Assembly: GCA_900548285.1 (NCBI GenBank)
Contig: URKE01000001.1
Coordinates: 45,099-109,098, forward strand
Length of the DNA: 64,000 bases
Reading direction: 5' to 3'
DNA from: an uncultured Eubacteriales bacterium
Lineage (GTDB): Bacteria; Bacillota; Clostridia; Christensenellales; Borkfalkiaceae
How positions within the stretch are numbered: the first letter of the stretch is position 1; each line of letters begins with the position of its first letter. A program made the position numbers and the translations under genes. The notes under the pieces are model-generated. The model searched no databases and was not told where the DNA came from. It saw only the letters and a list, made by a program, of their open reading frames with translations. This document shows positions 1 through 6,660 of the stretch, in pieces.

Positions 1-111
1 GCTCATTTTTTCTTTAACGTAGTTTCCGCCGAATTTAATAAGACAGGCGAATCCGAACGCCGCGCCGAACACCGTGACGAAAAGCAAGATTATCTGATAT
101 GCTTCGGGCAT
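1..111 (-). CDS. Small membrane protein, N-terminal fragment
   Basis: A reading frame on the minus strand starts at the ATG whose complement is 109-111 and runs off the left edge without a stop, giving 37 residues (MPEAYQIILLF...). An AGAGGA Shine-Dalgarno sequence lies just before the start. Residues 5-25 are a hydrophobic stretch (IILLFVTVFGAAFGFACLI) fit for one membrane segment, followed by a basic, polar part. The family cannot be named from this fragment. It is transcribed divergently from the DeoC-like gene. The start and ribosome site are convincing; the function is unknown. Confidence 0.55.
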   Translation of the reverse strand, partial: MPEAYQIILLFVTVFGAAFGFACLIKFGGNYVKEKMS

Positions 112-131
112 AAATTTATTCCTCTTTTTGT

Positions 132-160
132 TTTACTTTCCGTCGGAATTGTGGTAAAAT
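132..160 (+). promoter_or_regulatory. Sigma-A-like promoter for the DeoC-like gene
   Basis: TTTACT (132-137), a 17-base spacer and TAAAAT (155-160). Transcription would start near 167, giving a leader of about 150 bases. A second, weaker candidate lies nearer the gene: TTGATT (248-253), 18 bases, GATAAT (272-277). Confidence 0.45.
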
Positions 161-319
161 ATAGTTGCCGGCGGCTGAATATAGTATAGCGCGTCGGGAT
201 GAAGTTAAAAAGACAATTATTGTCGGAAATCGTCGGAATGTGTCGCATTGATTCCGCAGGCGTATAAAACCGATAATAAAAGTGGATAATTATTATAAAT
301 TAAAAGCGAGGTTGTGATT

Positions 320-1387
320 ATGAAAGGTAAAGAATTGAAGATCCGGGAAAAAACCGCGGACGTAAAAACCACAGACGTAAAAACCACAGACGTTAAAAAT
401 CCCGAAAACGTCGCCCCGGACACGGGAGCATCTCCGGTTGTAGTGGTCGAAAAAGAAAATCATAACGAAACGGTTTATACCGACGCGGCGCAGGCTTACG
501 ATACCAAGTCGACGGAAAAAGACGACGTTCGTTCCGATGATTTTTCGTATTCGTCAAAAAACAATGCGAACGCGTATGAAGAATTTAAAAATCCCGGCAA
601 CGGAAACAAAAACGACGACGAAACGTTTTCGCAGGAGCCGCGTTTCGGCAATGATACAACCGATAAGGCGTCGGTTATCTTCGGGCAGAGCGAAGATGAA
701 ATGCGCCGCGAGTTCAAGGCGTTCAAAGCCGCGAAACTCTTCAAAAAATTCGATTGCGATCTCACCGATATCGTCAGTCCCGAAGTTCTCGATCAGAAAC
801 TTATCGAGGTAAAAAATTACGGATTCGGCGGAGTCGTCATAACCCCGCAGAAAATAAAAATCGCCAAAGAAAAACTTGCAGGCACGGGCATCGAAATCGT
901 TGCGGCAGTTTGTTTTCCGCTCGGCGAGGAAGCGTTCGGGGTAAAGAAGTACGCCATTAAAAAGGCTTTTGAAAAAGGCGCGGACAGAGTTTACGTTCCC
1001 GTCGGAATTTCCACGGTTAAATTCAACGCGACGGACGTTATGAAACGCGAATTTAAGAAAATTATCAGAGCCGCCAAAAAGAGAAAGGTTTCCGCCGTTC
1101 TCGAAAGCGGAATAATGACTTCTGCGGAAATCGAAAAAGCGGTTAAGGTTCTTAACGTCGCGGGCGTAAGGTCGTTTGTTTCGTCTTCGGGCTTTTTCGG
1201 CTCGGGCGAGAGCGTTTCGGCTGTCAAGAGTATAAGATATTATCTTGCCGGCGGAAGCGAAATCTGCGGATTCACCGCGAGCAGAAAAAGCGACGAAGCG
1301 GTGGGGCTTATGTCCGTTGCCGACAGACTTTTCGTCAAAAACGCCGCCGAACTCGCCGCAGACATAAAAGCCAACCTGAAATATTAA
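320..1387 (+). CDS. DeoC-fold (deoxyribose-phosphate aldolase-like) protein lacking catalytic residues
   Basis: The protein has 355 residues. I chose ATG 320 because the GAGG at 308-311 is well spaced for it; a GTG at 314 is too close. The first 120 or so residues are charged and low in complexity, with a 15-bp tandem duplication at 361-390 (TTDVK repeated). Residues from about 130 resemble the TIM-barrel aldolase DeoC: the stretch VVITPQKIKIAKEKL matches the DeoC segment VCVNP..V..A...L, FPLGEEAF matches its FPLG motif, and SSSGFFGSGE matches its TSTGFGT region. The Schiff-base lysine (usually [FI][IV]KTSTG) reads FVSSSG, the second lysine (GxKxxGG) reads GFTAS, and the aspartate of DEVDV reads DRVYV. 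The fold therefore seems kept and the aldolase chemistry lost. Function unknown. Confidence 0.7.
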   Translation: MKGKELKIREKTADVKTTDVKTTDVKNPENVAPDTGASPVVVVEKENHNETVYTDAAQAYDTKSTEKDDVRSDDFSYSSKNNANAYEEFKNPGNGNKNDDETFSQEPRFGNDTTDKASVIFGQSEDEMRREFKAFKAAKLFKKFDCDLTDIVSPEVLDQKLIEVKNYGFGGVVITPQKIKIAKEKLAGTGIEIVAAVCFPLGEEAFGVKKYAIKKAFEKGADRVYVPVGISTVKFNATDVMKREFKKIIRAAKKRKVSAVLESGIMTSAEIEKAVKVLNVAGVRSFVSSSGFFGSGESVSAVKSIRYYLAGGSEICGFTASRKSDEAVGLMSVADRLFVKNAAELAADIKANLKY

Positions 1388-1426
1388 ACATTACCGCGTT
1401 GCTTGATTTTTTTGAGTCTGATACGC

Positions 1427-1455
1427 TTGACAAGCTGCGGGATAAGTTGTAGAAT
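1427..1455 (+). promoter_or_regulatory. Sigma-A promoter of the FMN riboswitch-ribU unit
   Basis: TTGACA (1427-1432), a 17-base spacer and TAGAAT (1450-1455). This is a near-consensus promoter. The predicted start, near 1462, falls just before the first base pair of the riboswitch aptamer. Confidence 0.8.
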
Positions 1456-1463
1456 GTAGCCGA

Positions 1464-1804
1464 AATCTTTGGGGCGGAGTGAAAATCTCCACCGGCAGTG
1501 AAGTTCCCTTTTTTCGGCGGCGGACAACGGTTTTGTCTGCAACCTAGCCACAGGTGATTGTGTTCGGACTCGGTCTTGCCATGTGTTTTTGACTAATACA
1601 TCGTTGCGTTTCGCGTGTTATACGTATAGTATTAACGCGCTCACGCGCCTTGTCTTAGCCTAAAAACGCAAGGCAAGACTTGCTGGCAACCAAAACGGTC
1701 GGGCTGAAAACACGCGCTTTGACGGGGTGAAATTCCCCGACCGACGGTAAACCGTATGTCGGCAACGACGAATCTCTACGGTAAAGTCCGGATAAGAAAA
1801 GATT
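1464..1804 (+). ncRNA. FMN riboswitch (RFN element) with a greatly expanded P4 arm
   Basis: All the RFN landmarks are present in order. P1 is AATCTTT (1464-1470) paired with AAAGATT (1798-1804). Then come GGGGCGGAGTGAAAATCTCC (P2), ACCGGCAGT (start of P3), CTGCAACC (1537-1544), GGGGTGAAATTCCCC (P5, 1724-1738), CCGAC (start of P6) and AGTCCGGAT (1785-1793). Typical RFN aptamers are about 120-150 nt; this one is 341 nt. The extra length lies in the P3 loop, in P6 (about 38 nt) and above all in P4, where AGCC (1546-1549) and GGCT (1702-1705) are 152 nt apart and enclose a dispersed repeat hairpin. The element sits directly before a riboflavin transporter and is followed by a terminator hairpin, so FMN-induced transcription termination is the likely mechanism. 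Confidence 0.85.
1573..1679 (+). repeat. Dispersed hairpin module inside the riboswitch P4 arm
   Basis: The outer stem is GTCTTGCC (1573-1580) with GGCAAGAC (1672-1679); the inner stem is GTTTTT (1585-1590) with AAAAAC (1662-1667). The roughly 81-nt core (1586-1666), beginning TTTTTGACTAATAC and ending GTCTTAGCCTAAAAA, is repeated with few changes at 38949-39028. There the flanking stem has a different sequence but still pairs (GTCTGACGG/CCGTCAGAC). Confidence 0.75.
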
Positions 1805-1836
1805 CATAAACTGCGAATCAAAGAAGTTTATTATTT

Positions 1837-1864
1837 GCCCCGTCCGATTTCGGACGGGGCTTTT
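1837..1864 (+). terminator. Intrinsic terminator of the FMN riboswitch
   Basis: GCCCCGTCCG (1837-1846), loop ATTT, CGGACGGGGC (1851-1860), then TTTT. It is a perfect 10-bp stem placed between the aptamer and the ribU ribosome site (GGAGG, 1866-1870), as expected of an expression platform. Confidence 0.8.
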
Positions 1865-1881
1865 CGGAGGTTAAAATTATC

Positions 1882-2562
1882 ATGGAGCAAAAAAAAGAGC
1901 AAACAACGGAACGGGAAGTCGCAGAAGAAAGCGTTGCCGACGAAAAAAAAGATGAAGCGGCAAGCGAAAAAAAAGAGGAAACGGCAAGCGAAAAAAAAGA
2001 GGAAACGGCAAGCGAAAAAAAATCAGGCCCGTTCACGGCGAAAAAACTTGCGCTTATAGCGGCATTCACCGCGCTCGCGTTCGGCGCGTCTTTTCTTGAT
2101 TTTCCCGTTTTCCCCGCCGCGCCATTTTTAAAACTCGATTTTTCGTTCGCGATTATGCTTATCGGCGCTTACATGCTCGGCGCGTTGCCGGGCGAAATAA
2201 CGGTTATCGCGTTCACGCTGTTCCGTCTGCCGCCCAGTCAGACGGGAATGATAGGCGAACTCGCAAACTTCATAATGGCGCAGTTTTTCGTGGTTGTTCC
2301 GTCGCTTATTTACGAGCGTAAAAGAAAATTTTCGGTCGTGGCGATAACTCTCACCGCCGCAACTCTGATTATTTCCGCGGTGTCGCTTCTCATAAACAGA
2401 TATCTCCTTTTTCCGTTTTATATGCAGGACGGAGCGGCGGCTTTTTTTGCCGACGTGTGGTATCTGATCATTCTTTTCAACTTGATAAAAGGCGCGTCAA
2501 ACGCCGTCATAACCGTGTTATTATATAAAAGACTGAAAAAAATACTTCACAAATTCCTGTAA
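1882..2562 (+). CDS. ribU: Riboflavin ECF transporter S component (RibU-like)
   Basis: This is the membrane substrate-binding subunit of an energy-coupling-factor transporter, which takes up riboflavin with the shared EcfA/A'/T module. The 226-residue protein has an unusual hydrophilic N-terminus (residues 1-47) containing a 24-bp tandem repeat (1957-2024; ETASEKKE repeated). About six hydrophobic segments follow, from residue 50 to the end. The segment FLKLDFSFAIMLIGAYMLG resembles the conserved substrate-side region of RibU. The usual family length is about 190, so the extra length is the repeat tail. The start follows GGAGG at a good distance. The FMN riboswitch directly upstream makes riboflavin the best substrate assignment. 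Confidence 0.85.
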   Translation: MEQKKEQTTEREVAEESVADEKKDEAASEKKEETASEKKEETASEKKSGPFTAKKLALIAAFTALAFGASFLDFPVFPAAPFLKLDFSFAIMLIGAYMLGALPGEITVIAFTLFRLPPSQTGMIGELANFIMAQFFVVVPSLIYERKRKFSVVAITLTAATLIISAVSLLINRYLLFPFYMQDGAAAFFADVWYLIILFNLIKGASNAVITVLLYKRLKKILHKFL

Positions 2563-2574
2563 ATGGTATATAAT
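2546..2574 (+). promoter_or_regulatory. Promoter giving a likely leaderless tsaE mRNA
   Basis: TTCACA (2546-2551), 17 bases, TATAAT (2569-2574). The -10 box is six bases from ATG 2581, so transcription should begin at or next to the A of the start codon. No Shine-Dalgarno sequence precedes tsaE. The -35 box lies inside the last codons of ribU. Confidence 0.55.
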
Positions 2575-2580
2575 CGGTAT

Positions 2581-2979
2581 ATGGTAAAAATTACGAAATC
2601 ACGCGAAGAAACGATAAAATTCGCCGAAGAATACGGCAAAACTCTGCGCGGCGGCGACGTGCTTCTGCTTGACGGGGAAATGGGAGCGGGCAAAACCGTT
2701 TTCACAAAGGGGATAGCCCTCGCTCTCGGAATCAATGCGGAAATAACAAGCCCCACTTACGCTTATCTCAACGATTACGACGGAAAACTTTATCATTACG
2801 ATTGCTACAGGCTTTCGTCCGGCGAGGACGCCGAGGCTTTGGGGCTTACGGAGTATTTTTACGGCAACGGCGTTTGCGTGGTGGAATGGAGCGAGAACAT
2901 CGCCGACGTTCTGCCGGATAATTGCAAAAGAGTGAAAATAGAAAAAATCGACTTAAATACACGAAAAATTACTTATTAA
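2581..2979 (+). CDS. tsaE: tRNA t6A biosynthesis ATPase TsaE
   Basis: TsaE is the P-loop ATPase that works with TsaB and TsaD to place threonylcarbamoyl on A37 of tRNAs reading ANN codons. The 132-residue protein carries Walker A GEMGAGKT at about residues 32-39, the family stretch SPTYAYLNDY, a YHYDCYRL strand and VEWSEN near the C-terminus. I take ATG 2581 (MVKITKS) as the start; an in-frame ATG at 2563 would lie within the promoter. Neither has a Shine-Dalgarno sequence, and a TATAAT six bases upstream suggests leaderless translation. tsaB follows after ten bases. Confidence 0.9.
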   Translation: MVKITKSREETIKFAEEYGKTLRGGDVLLLDGEMGAGKTVFTKGIALALGINAEITSPTYAYLNDYDGKLYHYDCYRLSSGEDAEALGLTEYFYGNGVCVVEWSENIADVLPDNCKRVKIEKIDLNTRKITY

Positions 2980-2989
2980 AGAGGATGAA

Positions 2990-3610
2990 ATGAACTATCT
3001 TGCCATAGATACGAGCAGAAGCAGCCTTACGGTTGCCGTTGGCGGAAAAAACAAAGCGGTGAAATTTTTGCCCGATTGCGCGCTTACGCATTCGGTCGTT
3101 CTGATGGGCGAAATCGAAAACGCGCTCGCCGAAGCGGAAATCGACAAAAAGGATATCGACGTTTTCGCGTGCGCCGTAGGTCCGGGATCTTTCACGGGGA
3201 TAAGAATAGGCGTTGCCACGGTCAAGGCACTCGCTTACGCGCTCGGGAAAAAGGTTCTCGGCGTAACCTCTTTCGATTCTCTTGCGTATAATGTATCAGA
3301 CGGGCGTAAAAAACTCGCCGTAATAGACGCAAGGCACGGTAATTTTTACGCGTGCGGATACGCCGCCGACGGGCAAATCGACCTTTCGCCGCGGTTTATC
3401 GATACCGCCGCGCTTTGCGGGCTGGCTCGGGAATACGAGATAATTTCGGACGAAAAAATCGAAAATTCCGACGGGTTTTCTTATTCGGTTGCCGACGTCA
3501 AAGACGGATTTATAAAAGCCGTGGAGGCGAATCTCGGCAAGGCGTCGGAGGACGCGGAAACGCTTGTTCCGCTTTACGTCAAGAAAAGTCAGGCGGAGGA
3601 AGAAGCGTGA
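2990..3610 (+). CDS. tsaB: tRNA t6A biosynthesis protein TsaB
   Basis: TsaB is an ASKHA-fold partner of TsaD in t6A synthesis and has no catalytic activity of its own. It has 206 residues. The N-terminal strand MNYLAIDTSRSSLTVAV and the signature GPGSFTGIRIGVATVKALAY (around residues 64-83) are diagnostic. It follows tsaE with an AGAGG ribosome site and ends overlapping the GTG start of rimI (GTGA), so translation of the two is probably coupled. The usual partner tsaD is not in this window. Confidence 0.93.
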   Translation: MNYLAIDTSRSSLTVAVGGKNKAVKFLPDCALTHSVVLMGEIENALAEAEIDKKDIDVFACAVGPGSFTGIRIGVATVKALAYALGKKVLGVTSFDSLAYNVSDGRKKLAVIDARHGNFYACGYAADGQIDLSPRFIDTAALCGLAREYEIISDEKIENSDGFSYSVADVKDGFIKAVEANLGKASEDAETLVPLYVKKSQAEEEA

Positions 3611-4185
3611 TAGGGGGCGCGAACGGTAACGCGAACGCCGACAAACGCGAAAACCGAAGCGGACACAAAAACGTAAGCGAGAACGCCGACAAGCGCGAAA
3701 ACCGAAGCGGACACAAAAACGTAAGCGAGAAAGGAGAAGAAATAACCGTCCGCAAGTGGGTAAGAGAGGACTGTTTCGCGGTTTCGGAGATCGAAAAACA
3801 TTGTTTTTCCGATCCGTGGACGGAAGAAATGGTTATCGGTTCTTTTTCGGACGACTATTTTCTCGGCTACGTTGCCGAAACCGAGGGGAAAATTATCGGC
3901 TACATCGGTTTGTCGGTCGTTTTCGACACCGCCGACGTTCTTCTCGTCGCCGTGATTGAGAAATATCGCAGGCGCGGCGTTGCGAAAACTCTTCTCGCAC
4001 GCGCTTTCGAAGAAGCGAGGGAAAACGGCGCGGAACGCGCGATGCTCGAAGTGGACGTTAAAAACGCGGCGGCAATCGGGTGTTATCTTTGTTCCGGGTT
4101 TAAAAAAGTAGCCGAAAGAAAGAACTATTACGGAGCGGGGAAAGACGCTTTTATTATGGAGAAAATGTTATTAAACGACTTATAG
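3607..4185 (+). CDS. rimI: Ribosomal protein S18-alanine N-acetyltransferase RimI, with N-terminal repeat
   Basis: This is a GNAT-family acetyltransferase, typically acting on the N-terminus of ribosomal protein S18. The catalytic domain starts near residue 43 (ITVRKWVRED) and has the acetyl-CoA-binding R-R-x-G-V-A motif (YRRRGVAKTLL) and the C-terminal YLCSGFKKVAERKNYY segment typical of RimI. The start is taken as GTG 3607, overlapping the tsaB stop and preceded by GGAGGAAG. This gives a 42-residue extension made of two copies of a 16-residue repeat (NADKRENRSGHKNVSE; 48 bp at 3634-3681 and 3682-3729). The extension is absent from ordinary RimI and looks like a recent tandem duplication. 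The tsaE-tsaB-rimI order is common in Bacillota. Confidence 0.88.
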   Translation: MIGGANGNANADKRENRSGHKNVSENADKRENRSGHKNVSEKGEEITVRKWVREDCFAVSEIEKHCFSDPWTEEMVIGSFSDDYFLGYVAETEGKIIGYIGLSVVFDTADVLLVAVIEKYRRRGVAKTLLARAFEEARENGAERAMLEVDVKNAAAIGCYLCSGFKKVAERKNYYGAGKDAFIMEKMLLNDL

Positions 4186-4226
4186 GCGGACTTTCCGCTA
4201 TCGTTGAGGGGCGTGGCGAAGTCCTT

Positions 4227-4886
4227 TTGGCGCTTCACGGCTACCTGGCAAGCAAGGAGAGTTTTTTAAAACAGATACGATTTTTTTCGGCGTTTTATAA
4301 GGTCGTCGCCGTCGATATGACGGGATTCGGCGAGTCGCCGGGAATGGAAAAACCTTATTCCGTGGACGATTATAAAAACGAAATCAGACGCGTCGTCGAC
4401 GAACTCGGGGTTGAAAAGTATAATATTCTCGCTCATTCTTTCGGGGCGAGGGTGGCGATTAAACTCGCCGCCGAAGATAAACGGATAAACAGAATAATTT
4501 TTACGGGCGCTGCCGGCTTGAAGCCGAGAAGAAGTTTGAAATACTTTTTCAATAGGGCGTCTTTTTTAATGCTCAGAAGGCTTGTCCGAAAAGAAAAACT
4601 CGAGAGATTTTATTCGTCCGATTATCGCGCCTTGTCGCCCGTGATGAAAGAGAGTTTTAAAAAGATCGTTTCGGAAAATCTGGAGTCTTACGCAAAAAAA
4701 ATAACTGCAAGAACGCTTATTTTAAGCGGAAAAAAAGATACGGAAACGCCGCCTTATTCGCAAAAAAAGCTTCACAGGCTGATAAAGGGGTCGCGCCTTG
4801 TTTTTATCGGCGGGGGACATTTCTGTTTTGCGGATAATTCGTCAAAGTTCAACGCTGCGGCGTTTTCGTTTTTAGCGGAGGGGTGA
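4227..4886 (+). CDS. Alpha/beta hydrolase
   Basis: This is a single-domain serine hydrolase of unknown substrate. The oxyanion loop LHGYLASKESF is at the start of the given frame; the nucleophile elbow is AHSFGAR (serine in the middle); the acid is probably the aspartate of SGKKDTETP; the histidine is in GGGHFCF near the end. Coordinates start at TTG 4227, the first ordinary start codon, but the family's first strand is encoded upstream in the same open frame (IKRLIGGLSAIVEGRGEVLL, from 4170). The true start is therefore probably an ATT at 4170, preceded by GGAGAAA (4158-4164) inside rimI. The gene sits between rimI and murF in one tight operon. Confidence 0.8.
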   Translation: MALHGYLASKESFLKQIRFFSAFYKVVAVDMTGFGESPGMEKPYSVDDYKNEIRRVVDELGVEKYNILAHSFGARVAIKLAAEDKRINRIIFTGAAGLKPRRSLKYFFNRASFLMLRRLVRKEKLERFYSSDYRALSPVMKESFKKIVSENLESYAKKITARTLILSGKKDTETPPYSQKKLHRLIKGSRLVFIGGGHFCFADNSSKFNAAAFSFLAEG

Positions 4887-4896
4887 AATTGCGGAA

Positions 4897-6507
4897 ATGA
4901 TTTATTTTTTTGTCGCCGCCTGTCTTTCGGCGGTATGCGTTTACGTCTGCTTCGGCAGAAAATTCTTCGCCGTTTTTCAGCAATGCGCTTATCGATGCGG
5001 TGAATTTTTCGGCGCGCTTAAAAAGGAGTGTAAAAACGAAATCGAGTATTTATCGACTTATAGCCTGACTTTTTTCGTTTATTCGCTTGTTTTTTCGCCG
5101 CTTTTCGCGCTTGACGACGTTTTGTTTTCAACGGTGTTTTTTCTCGGAACGTTTGCGTTCGCGCTCGGCGTTTTCCTGAAAAACCGTCCGGTGAAAAAGG
5201 TGAGAATAACCGCAAGATTCGCAAGGATGACTTTTGTTTCGGTTTTGCTCTTTGTTTTGTCGACAGTCGGCTTTTGTTACGTCGGTTATCTTGTCGTCGG
5301 TTATGATATTCCGCTTTGCCTTATCCTTTCGGCGTCGATAACGGTCGACGCGCTGACGTTGCCGTTTTTTATCTGCGCGGGGTGCGGCGCGTGGCTGCCG
5401 TACGACAGGTTAACGTTTGCAAAATCCGTAAAAAGGTGCAAGCGTAAACTCGACGGTTTACCGGGTCTTATCAGAATCGGCATAACGGGCAGTTACGGTA
5501 AAACTTCCGTCAAAAACATTCTCGAAAAGATGCTTTCGGTAAAATATCGGGTAGTGGCGACGCCACTTTCTTACAACACTCCGCTCGGGATTTGTAAAGC
5601 CGCGGAGAAAATAAACGCCGAAACGGAAATTTTTATTGCGGAAATGGGCGCGAGAAAGCCGGGCGACATAAAGGAACTTTGCAATATCGTCCGCCCGGAC
5701 GTGGGGATTATAACGGGAATTTGCGGTCAGCATCTGGAAACTTTTTTATCTGTCGAAAACGTAAAATCGACCAAAAACGAACTTATAGCCGCGCTTCCGC
5801 TCGACGGCTATGCGTTTTTCTCCGCCGACAGCGCGGGCAGCCGCGAACTTTTTGAAAAGTGCGGTTTAAGCAAGTGTCTTGCCGGGGCGAGCGGCGGCGA
5901 AGTGTTCGTCGAATCGGTCGAAGAGCGGGAAGACGGGACGCATATCGCGATGAATATCGGCGGCAAAGCGTATTCGTTCACGACCGAACTTCGGGGACGG
6001 GCTAACGCGGGGAATATATGCCTTGCGGCGGCAGTCGCTCTCAAAACCGGAGTTTCGCCCGAAAGGATCGTCGTTGCGGCGGAAAGACTGAAACCATCGC
6101 CGCACAGGCTCGAAGTTATCAGAGCGAACGGCGTGATCATAATCGACGACAGTTACAATGCCAACGTGGAGAGCGTGAAAGCCGCCGCGGAAGTACTCGG
6201 GTGTTTCAAAGGAAAAAAATACGTCGTCACGCCGGGTGTCGTCGAAGGGGGAGCGTCGGCGGAAAAAATCAACGCGGACGTTGGGGAAATTCTTTCGCGC
6301 GTGGCGGACGAAATAATCGCCGTCGGGTTTAATTCTGCCGACATCGCGGAGGGAGCGGATAAGGGAGCGGATAAGGGAACGCATAAGAGAACGGCGGTCG
6401 TCGAGGCGAACAATATCGAAGAGGCGAAAACGATTCTCAACGCGAAACTGAAAAAAGGAGACGCGGTACTGTTTCTTAACGATATTCCCGACAGATACGG
6501 CGCGTGA
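4897..6507 (+). CDS. murF: MurF-like Mur ligase with N-terminal membrane domain
   Basis: This enzyme probably joins D-Ala-D-Ala to the UDP-MurNAc-tripeptide. The 536-residue protein begins with about 170 residues holding some five hydrophobic segments (roughly 1-18, 55-72, 76-93, 110-133 and 138-162), which ordinary MurF lacks. The ligase follows: Walker A GITGSYGKTSVKN near residue 195, IAEMGARKPGDI, the central-domain ENVKSTKNEL, and the MurF signature IIDDSYNAN. The placement next to ddl, which makes its substrate, supports MurF over other Mur ligases. A 12-bp repeat (6352-6387) encodes GADKGADKGTHK near the C-terminus, and the last codons are the first copy of a 46-bp tandem repeat. Confidence 0.85.
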   Translation: MIYFFVAACLSAVCVYVCFGRKFFAVFQQCAYRCGEFFGALKKECKNEIEYLSTYSLTFFVYSLVFSPLFALDDVLFSTVFFLGTFAFALGVFLKNRPVKKVRITARFARMTFVSVLLFVLSTVGFCYVGYLVVGYDIPLCLILSASITVDALTLPFFICAGCGAWLPYDRLTFAKSVKRCKRKLDGLPGLIRIGITGSYGKTSVKNILEKMLSVKYRVVATPLSYNTPLGICKAAEKINAETEIFIAEMGARKPGDIKELCNIVRPDVGIITGICGQHLETFLSVENVKSTKNELIAALPLDGYAFFSADSAGSRELFEKCGLSKCLAGASGGEVFVESVEEREDGTHIAMNIGGKAYSFTTELRGRANAGNICLAAAVALKTGVSPERIVVAAERLKPSPHRLEVIRANGVIIIDDSYNANVESVKAAAEVLGCFKGKKYVVTPGVVEGGASAEKINADVGEILSRVADEIIAVGFNSADIAEGADKGADKGTHKRTAVVEANNIEEAKTILNAKLKKGDAVLFLNDIPDRYGA

Positions 6508-6597
6508 ATTACGGCGTATCGGAATCGATAAATAAACAAGATACGGCGCGTGAATTACGGCGTATCGGAATCGATAAACAAACAAGATACGGCGCGT
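6494..6597 (+). repeat. 46-bp tandem repeat overlapping the murF 3' end
   Basis: Units start at 6494, 6540 and 6586 (GATACGGCGCG...). The first unit includes the last codons of murF (RYGA and the stop). The second is nearly identical and the third is partial. The spacer between murF and ddl is therefore made of copies of the gene's own tail. Confidence 0.85.
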
Positions 6598-6660
6598 AAA
6601 CCGACGTAAAAATTCCGAATCTTGTCGCGACTTTCAAAAAAACATATTAAGGAGGGTTAA

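Noticed and set aside
4165..4185. Programmed -1 frameshift joining rimI to the hydrolase
   Set aside because: The nearest slippery-like site is ATTAAAC, which does not fit X XXY YYZ, and a separate ATT start with a ribosome site is simpler.
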